A DNA stretch of 28,214 bases, from NCBI RefSeq assembly GCF_000711955.1, contig NZ_JONR01000052.1:1-28214 (forward strand), written 5' to 3'. Shown piece after piece: positions 23,593 to 28,214 of the stretch. The stretch comes from Nevskia soli DSM 19509. GTDB lineage: Bacteria; Pseudomonadota; Gammaproteobacteria; Nevskiales; Nevskiaceae. The notes under the pieces were generated by a model. It searched no databases and had not been told where the DNA came from. It saw only the letters and a list, made by a program, of their open reading frames with translations. Both the position numbers and the translations under genes were made by a program. Numbering within the stretch: position 1 is the stretch's first letter; each line of letters starts with the position of its first letter.

Positions 23593-25077
23593 ATGGACAA
23601 CGCACTACTGATCGGCAAGGGCGATACGCAGCAATGGCTGCTGGCGCAATACGCCAACCGCCACGGCCTGATCGCCGGCGCCACCGGCACTGGCAAGACG
23701 GTGACCTTGCAGGTGCTGGCCGAAGGCTTTTCGGATCTCGGGGTGCCGGTGTTCGCGGCGGACATCAAGGGCGATCTGTCGGGGGTGAGCCAGATGGGCG
23801 GGGCCAATCCCAAGCTGGCGGAGCGGGCGCAGGCGGTGGGGATGAGCAACTACGCGCCGCAGGCCTATCCGGTGGTGTTCTGGGACGTGTTCGGCGAACA
23901 GGGACATCCGGTGCGCGGCACCATCTCGGACATGGGGCCGCTGCTGCTGGCGCGGCTGATGGGGCTGTCCGACGTGCAGGAAGCGGTGCTGCAACTGGTG
24001 TTCAAGTATTGCGACGACAAGGGGTTGCTGCTGCTCGATTTCAAGGATCTGACGGCGGCGCTGTCCTTCGTCGCCGACAATGCCAAGTCGCTGGGTGCGG
24101 ACTACGGCCTGGTCACCAAGGCCTCGGTCGGCGCGATCCAGCGTTCGCTGCTGACCCTGCAGCAGGCCGGCGCGGAGCATTTCTTCGGCGAGCCGGCGCT
24201 GGACCTGCACGACCTGATGCGCCAGGACATGACCGGGCGCGGCATCATCAACGTGCTGGCGGCGGACAAGCTGTACCAGCAGCCGGCGCTGTACTCGACC
24301 TTTCTGCTGTGGCTGCTGTCGGAGCTGTTCGAGAAGCTGCCCGAGCGCGGCGACGCCGAGAAGCCGCTGCTGGTGTTCTTCTTCGACGAGGCGCACCTGC
24401 TGTTCAACGACGCGCCGAAGGCGCTGCTGACCAAGGTGGAGCAGGTGGTGCGCCTGATCCGCTCCAAGGGCGTCGGCGTGTATTTCATCACGCAGAATCC
24501 GCTGGACCTGCCGGACAGCGTGCTGGGCCAGCTCGGCAACCGCGTGCAGCATGCCTTGCGGGCCTTCACTCCGCGCGACCAGAAGGCGGTCAAGGCCGCC
24601 GCCGAAACCTTCCGCGCCAATCCCAAGCTGGACGTGGCCGATGTGATCCAGCAACTCGGCGTGGGCGAGGCACTGGTCTCGACCCTGGGCGACGGCGGTG
24701 TGCCGAGCATGGTGGAGCGCACCAAGGTGCGGCCGCCTCGGGCGCGCATCGGCGCCATCACGGCGGAGGAGCGCAAGCAGGTGATGAACCGCAGCCCGGT
24801 CGGCGCCAGGTACGACCAGACGGTGGATCGCGAATCGGCCTACGAGAAGCTGACCCAGCGCGCCGCGCAGGCCACGGCACCCGCGGCGGACGGTGGCGGC
24901 AGCCCGGGCCAGCCGGCCCCGGCTGCGCGCAGCGCGCGCCCGGCGCCGCCGAGCCAGACCCAGGTGGTGCTGGAAGCGGCGGCGAAGAGCGTGGTGCGCA
25001 GCATGGGTTCGCAGGTGGGCCGTGAAATCGGCCGTCAGCTGCTGCGCGGCCTGCTCGGTTCGCTGAGCAAGCGCTGA
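23593..25077 (+). CDS. yjgR: HerA/DUF853-family P-loop ATPase (YjgR-like)
   Basis: A 494-aa cytoplasmic ATPase of the HerA/FtsK superfamily, orthologous in appearance to E. coli YjgR (about 500 aa), whose biological role is not settled. The N-terminus YANRHGLIAGATGTGKTVTLQVLAE contains the Walker A GATGTGKT at residues 29-36. FAADIKGDLSG follows, a DUF853 hallmark. Walker B is LLVFFFDEAHLLF, with D265 and E266. A sensor-like ITQNPLDLPDSVLGQLGNRVQHALRAFTP follows near 300. The last 90 residues are an Ala/Pro-rich linker and a C-terminal helix (GREIGRQLLRGLLGSLSKR). I choose the second ATG (23593), since AAGG lies 6 nt upstream while the ATG at 23587 directly abuts it. Monocistronic, following the long repeat tract. 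Confidence 0.93.
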   Translation: MDNALLIGKGDTQQWLLAQYANRHGLIAGATGTGKTVTLQVLAEGFSDLGVPVFAADIKGDLSGVSQMGGANPKLAERAQAVGMSNYAPQAYPVVFWDVFGEQGHPVRGTISDMGPLLLARLMGLSDVQEAVLQLVFKYCDDKGLLLLDFKDLTAALSFVADNAKSLGADYGLVTKASVGAIQRSLLTLQQAGAEHFFGEPALDLHDLMRQDMTGRGIINVLAADKLYQQPALYSTFLLWLLSELFEKLPERGDAEKPLLVFFFDEAHLLFNDAPKALLTKVEQVVRLIRSKGVGVYFITQNPLDLPDSVLGQLGNRVQHALRAFTPRDQKAVKAAAETFRANPKLDVADVIQQLGVGEALVSTLGDGGVPSMVERTKVRPPRARIGAITAEERKQVMNRSPVGARYDQTVDRESAYEKLTQRAAQATAPAADGGGSPGQPAPAARSARPAPPSQTQVVLEAAAKSVVRSMGSQVGREIGRQLLRGLLGSLSKR

Positions 25078-25089
25078 AGCAATCTGTTG

Positions 25090-25151
25090 TTGCCTCTCCC
25101 TTCGGGAGAGGCAACGCCCTCACCCCAACCCCTCTCCCGCAGGGAGAGGGG
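25090..25151. terminator. Paired hairpins between convergent genes
   Basis: TTGCCTCTCCC-TTC-GGGAGAGGCAA (25090-25114) and CCCCTCTCCC-GCA-GGGAGAGGGG (25129-25151). They share the CTCTCCC core and sit exactly in the 92-bp gap between the convergent yjgR-like and acylase genes. They probably end both transcripts, though T-tracts are poor. Confidence 0.65.
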
Positions 25152-25169
25152 CTTATGAGGTCGCTGGTT

Positions 25170-27668
25170 TCAGGGGCCGGTCAGCGTGGTCGTGCTTTCC
25201 GTCTCGGCCTGGATTTCGCTGTCGTGGAACGGGAAGCGGTACCACTGCTTCTGCGAATAGGCCTGGGTGAAGTCCGCGTAGTGCGGGTTGGCCGGATCGG
25301 TGGACTGCGAGTAGGTGAGGAACCCCTCGGCGTGCACCCCGCCGCCGTCCCAGGTCACGGTCTGGATGTAGCTGTTGCCGAAGTTGATGTCATAGCCGTC
25401 CTTGGTCAGGGCGTCGGCGTAGGCGGTGGTGAAGATGCCGACCGGATCGCCGATGCCGCCGAACACCGGGATCTTGGTGCCGGTCCCCGTACCGGCGACG
25501 TTGACGCCGGAGTGCTGCACGGCGCCGAATTTGTCGGTGAAGAAAGTGGGGTCGGCGGCCTGCACCGCGGCCTGCGCATCGGACAAGGCTTTCTGCACCG
25601 AGGCGTTCGAGGTATTCAGCGTGTTCGGCGTGTTCACCGGATCGTTGACGTCGAACGGCACCTTCCACGGCGATGAGATCGCGTTGACGCGGTTCCAGAA
25701 CTCCTGCCATACCGGCATGCCGATCGAATCCAGGCTGGCGGTCTTGTCCCACTGTGACAGCGAGCCGCAGGCTGCAGCGGTGTCATGCGTGCCGGCCTTG
25801 GGGCAGAGGTCGCTCAGCACCGAGGGCAGCGCCAGTTCGCCGCTGTAGACGCGGGCGGAGAGGGCGATGTCCTGCAGGTTCTGCAGGTTGAACTTGTTGC
25901 CGCTGCGCCCATCCGTACCGGCCAGGCGCTGCTGCACCTGCAGGATGCCCAGGCGCGTGCGCAGCGAGCGTGCGGTGCCTTCGGCGCCGATGATGCGGGC
26001 GAAGCCGGTGAGCGGCTGCTTCGGATTGGTCAGCCAGTAACTGTCGTTCATGTTGGAGACGAAGTCGGACCGGTCCAGCGCCGGCAGGTGCGAGGGGCCG
26101 AAAATGCCCGGCGCCTGCTTGGCGTCGTCGTCGGTCAGCCACTGGCAGTCCTTGCGGTTGCCGTAGAGGATCGGCAGGCCCGGTTCCAGCTGCGCCACCA
26201 GCGTGCCGGTGATCGGCGGGGTGCAGGCCTTGACCAGCGTATCCGGCGTGTTCGGCACCACCGTGATGTCGCCGTAATAGGCGTCGCCGCCCGGGCCCGA
26301 GGCAACGGTGTTGACCCAGGGTGTGCCCAGGATCGACTTGTGCAGCGATTTGAATTCTTCGAGGCTCGACGCCAGGTTCCAGGCGAAGAACTGGTTGATC
26401 AGGCGCGTGTTCTCCAGGTTGGCGTCGCGCAGGGTGAAGGCGGTGGTCTGGGTCCAGCTCAGCACCGGGATGCCCGAGACGGTGATGTTGAGCATCGGCC
26501 CGTACTGCGACTTGTACAGCGTGCGGGTCTGCGCCTTGACGGTGTTGTCGCTCTGCAGCACGTCCACCGACAGCGGCACGGCCGTCACGTCGGTCAGCTT
26601 GCCGTCGTAGAAGTACTGCTTCGGGTTCAGCGGGTTCAGCGGCAGCTGGTAGAAGGTGAAGCGGAACGCGGTGGAGACGGTGTGGCTCCAGGCGAAGTGA
26701 TCGTTGAAGCCGATCAGGATCACCGGCACGCCGTAGAGCGAGACGCCCTCGATGTCCATCGTTCCGGGGATCGTCATGTGCGCCAGGTAGAGGCGCTCGG
26801 TGCCCTGCCAGGGGAAGTGCGGATTGCCGTAGACGATCGGCGTGCCGTTGTCGGTGGCGTCGGCGCCCAGCGCGTACATATTGCTGCCGAACTTCTTCTG
26901 GCGCAGCCGTGCGAAGGGCTGGTCGTCGGGGCTGGCCTGGGCCAGCGCCTTCATCTGCTTCTGGTAGCTGTCGGCCTTGGCGCTGAGCGGCGGCGGTGTG
27001 GCGGTGGCGATCTCGGTTTCCAGCACCGAGGAGCTGGCGATCACGGCGAGGCGGATGAAGCGGCGGTAGACGTCGGACTCGTTGATGTTCTGCAGGTAGG
27101 CGGCGCCGGCGCAGGCGGCCTGCCGGCCCGGATGCTGACCCGCCTTCAGTTCGTTCATCCAGCGGTTGAAGCCGTCGACATAGCCGGTCACCGCCAGTTC
27201 CACTCTCGAATCGGCGGCGGCCTTGAACTTGGCCACGTTGTCGTCGCTGGCGATGAGCTTCCAGAAGAAGTCGCTGTCGATGTTGTTGGCCGTCACCGGC
27301 ACGGCGGGAATCGAGTAGGTGCCGGTGCCGCCCCAGTACCTGGAGCGCTCGCCGCGGATGGCGACGTAGTCTTCCATCATGGTGCAGAGGTTGTCTTCGG
27401 CGAAGGCGTAGCCGTAGCCGTAACCCAGGCTGCCGAAGTCGTTGGCCTTGATGTGCGGGATGCCGTATTTGGTGCGGGTCACCGTCACGTTGTACTTGGA
27501 AGTACTGCCGCCCGAACTGGAGCCGGAGGAACTCGATCCGGAGCCGCTGGAACTGGAAGTGCCGGAACCCGAACTGCTGCTGGAGCCGGAGCCGCCGTCC
27601 GAGCCGCCGCCGCAAGCGGCCAGCACGGTCAATGCCAGCATGGCGCCGGCCTTCAACAGGAATTTCAT
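25170..27668 (-). CDS. Penicillin acylase (S45) family Ntn-hydrolase lipoprotein
   Basis: An 832-aa exported amidase precursor, related to penicillin G acylase and acyl-homoserine-lactone acylases. The signal LLKAGAMLALTVLAAC is a lipobox, followed by a Ser/Gly linker to about residue 52. The alpha region contains VTRTKYGIPHIKANDFGSLGYGYGYAFAEDNL. Self-cleavage should occur before Ser262 in KKFGSNMYALG, making it the beta-chain N-terminal nucleophile. The beta chain has GTPIVYGNPHFPW, LIGFNDHFAWSHTVS, ASGPGGDAYYGDI and the Asn-containing FVSNMNDSYWLTNP. The substrate (AHL or another amide) cannot be told. I chose ATG 27668 because GGAGGAG lies 3 nt upstream; the open frame further up has no signal. 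A 5' hairpin ACCGGG/CCCGGT (27699-27717) lies in the leader. Confidence 0.92.
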   Translation of the reverse strand: MKFLLKAGAMLALTVLAACGGGSDGGSGSSSSSGSGTSSSSGSGSSSSGSSSGGSTSKYNVTVTRTKYGIPHIKANDFGSLGYGYGYAFAEDNLCTMMEDYVAIRGERSRYWGGTGTYSIPAVPVTANNIDSDFFWKLIASDDNVAKFKAAADSRVELAVTGYVDGFNRWMNELKAGQHPGRQAACAGAAYLQNINESDVYRRFIRLAVIASSSVLETEIATATPPPLSAKADSYQKQMKALAQASPDDQPFARLRQKKFGSNMYALGADATDNGTPIVYGNPHFPWQGTERLYLAHMTIPGTMDIEGVSLYGVPVILIGFNDHFAWSHTVSTAFRFTFYQLPLNPLNPKQYFYDGKLTDVTAVPLSVDVLQSDNTVKAQTRTLYKSQYGPMLNITVSGIPVLSWTQTTAFTLRDANLENTRLINQFFAWNLASSLEEFKSLHKSILGTPWVNTVASGPGGDAYYGDITVVPNTPDTLVKACTPPITGTLVAQLEPGLPILYGNRKDCQWLTDDDAKQAPGIFGPSHLPALDRSDFVSNMNDSYWLTNPKQPLTGFARIIGAEGTARSLRTRLGILQVQQRLAGTDGRSGNKFNLQNLQDIALSARVYSGELALPSVLSDLCPKAGTHDTAAACGSLSQWDKTASLDSIGMPVWQEFWNRVNAISSPWKVPFDVNDPVNTPNTLNTSNASVQKALSDAQAAVQAADPTFFTDKFGAVQHSGVNVAGTGTGTKIPVFGGIGDPVGIFTTAYADALTKDGYDINFGNSYIQTVTWDGGGVHAEGFLTYSQSTDPANPHYADFTQAYSQKQWYRFPFHDSEIQAETESTTTLTGP

Positions 27669-27783
27669 GATCTCCTCCGAGAGCTTTTTGAAAACTGTAC
27701 CGGGTCTGGCGCCCGGTGATGATCCAGACTTTAGCACTCGCGCAGGCGGCTTGTAGTCGGGGAAATTCAGCCCAATGCCGGCG

Positions 27784-27878
27784 CACCCGGATAGCGCTGC
27801 ACGCTTCCCGGGCTACCTGGTATTCGACCTGGAATCCGGGACCGTGGCGCGGCCCCGGATTACGCTGCGCTGCATCCG
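27784..27878. repeat. Two REP-like imperfect palindromes beside the IS110 end
   Basis: The first, around 27786-27812, reads CCCGGATAGCGCTGC and closes with CCCGGG. The second, 27853-27878, reads CCCCGGATTACGCTGCGCTG and closes with ATCCG (5-bp stem CGGAT/ATCCG). Both belong to the CCCGGAT...GCTGCGC...ATCCGGG type of dispersed repeat. The rest of the gap between the acylase start and the IS110 gene (27669-27972) shows no gene. Confidence 0.55.
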
Positions 27879-27886
27879 ATGGGTAT

Positions 27887-27969
27887 GGACTCCTCCCCCT
27901 TCTAAGTAACGGCATCTAAGTGCCAAGCTGGAATTGCTGAGGTTCCGGCTAACGAAGAGAGAGGAGTCC
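27887..27969 (+). promoter_or_regulatory. Structured leader of the IS110 transposase, burying its Shine-Dalgarno sequence
   Basis: Bases 27887-27902 pair with 27954-27969 at 14 of 16 positions (GGACTCCTC against GAGGAGTCC at the base). The 51-nt interior forms two more hairpins, GGCA-TCTAAG-TGCC (27911-27924) and AGCTGGAA/TTCCGGCT (27926-27950, one G-U pair). The right arm contains GAGGAG at 27961-27966, the ribosome-binding site of the ATG at 27973. Confidence 0.6.
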
Positions 27970-27972
27970 GAC

Positions 27973-28214
27973 ATGGAGATTACCGTTTTCTCGGTGGATT
28001 TGGCCAAGAACAAGTTCCAAGTGCACGGCTTTGATGCCCGAGGCGAAAAGCGGTTCGGCAAGACGCTCAAACGGGACCAGTTCCTGGTCTTTTTCCGCGG
28101 CCAGACGCGAGGCGCCCAGGTCTTGATGGAGGCTTGCGGCGGCGCCCACCATTGGGGCCGGCAGCTGATCGAACTGGGTTACCGGGTGCTGCTGGTTCCG
28201 CCCCAGTTTGTCAA
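27973..28214 (+). CDS. IS110/IS1111-family transposase, 5' part, cut by the window end
   Basis: The first 80 codons of a DEDD-type recombinase, open to the window edge. The N-terminus EITVFSVDLAKNKFQVHGFD contains the first catalytic Asp in VDLAKN, and LMEACGGAHHWGRQLIELGY contains the conserved Glu of MEACG and the HHWGR signature. This spacing and wording is the IS110 family, closest in appearance to the IS1111 group. GAGGAG lies 6 nt before ATG 27973. The left end of the element cannot be fixed from one end alone, but probably lies between about 27880 and 27890, beside a REP-like palindrome. The rest of the gene, the right end and any guide RNA beyond it are outside the window. Confidence 0.9.
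   Translation, partial: MEITVFSVDLAKNKFQVHGFDARGEKRFGKTLKRDQFLVFFRGQTRGAQVLMEACGGAHHWGRQLIELGYRVLLVPPQFV

Noticed and set aside
1..28214. tRNA, rRNA, prophage or toxin-antitoxin loci
   Set aside because: No recognisable cloverleaf with CCA-type acceptor end, ribosomal segment, phage structural gene or paired small toxin/antitoxin genes was found by reading both strands. A tRNAscan or Rfam run could not be done.

Overview
The window is a high-GC, gene-dense proteobacterial chromosome segment. A long PlsB-type glycerol-3-phosphate acyltransferase, Mpl, RNase D, PmbA and an FkpA/Mip-type FKBP lipoprotein together point to a gammaproteobacterium. Two lipoproteins with long Ser/Gly linkers and the abundance of extragenic palindromes suggest a Nevskiales- or Xanthomonadales-like lineage, but this placement is inference. 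The window begins exactly at the terminal inverted repeat of an IS630-family element and ends inside an IS110/IS1111-type recombinase gene, so it may be a contig bounded by repeats.

Layout. 1-1023: IS630-family element whose transposase is split at an A8 run. 1033-2151 (-): RNase D. 2248-4255 (+): five-TM membrane protein followed by mpl (murein tripeptide recycling). 4430-5263 (+): DUF4394-type lipoprotein with its own terminator. 5430-7591 (+): pmbA overlapping a PhzF-family gene. 7852-9630 (-): patatin-like phospholipase with a cyclic-nucleotide-binding domain. 9641-9914: a 274-bp palindromic element that folds as a three-way junction. 10031-10792 (+): SAM methyltransferase. 10878-12908 (-): M2 (ACE-like) metallopeptidase lipoprotein. 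13253-15826 (+): plsB. 15930-16733 (+): FKBP lipoprotein. 16840-18760 (-): DUF4124 and DUF1329 envelope proteins. 18897-19538 (+): TetR regulator, divergent from the DUF1329 gene with a palindrome between them. 19728-22745 (+): beta-helix/diheme lipoprotein fusion. 22746-23592: 847 bp with no credible gene, packed with hairpins. 23593-25077 (+): YjgR/HerA-like ATPase. 25170-27668 (-): penicillin-acylase-family (Ntn hydrolase) lipoprotein. 27784-27972: REP-like palindromes and a structured leader. 27973-28214 (+): IS110-family transposase, cut by the window end.

Function. Most genes are chromosomal housekeeping or cell-envelope functions: phospholipid synthesis and turnover, peptidoglycan recycling, periplasmic folding and proteolysis, and several exported lipoproteins. 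No phage, CRISPR, tRNA or rRNA was seen. The least ordinary parts are the three-way-junction element next to the patatin start codon, the serial-hairpin tract before yjgR, the foldable leader of the IS110 recombinase that buries its Shine-Dalgarno sequence, and the beta-helix/cytochrome fusion, which belongs to a family pair whose function I believe is unknown.
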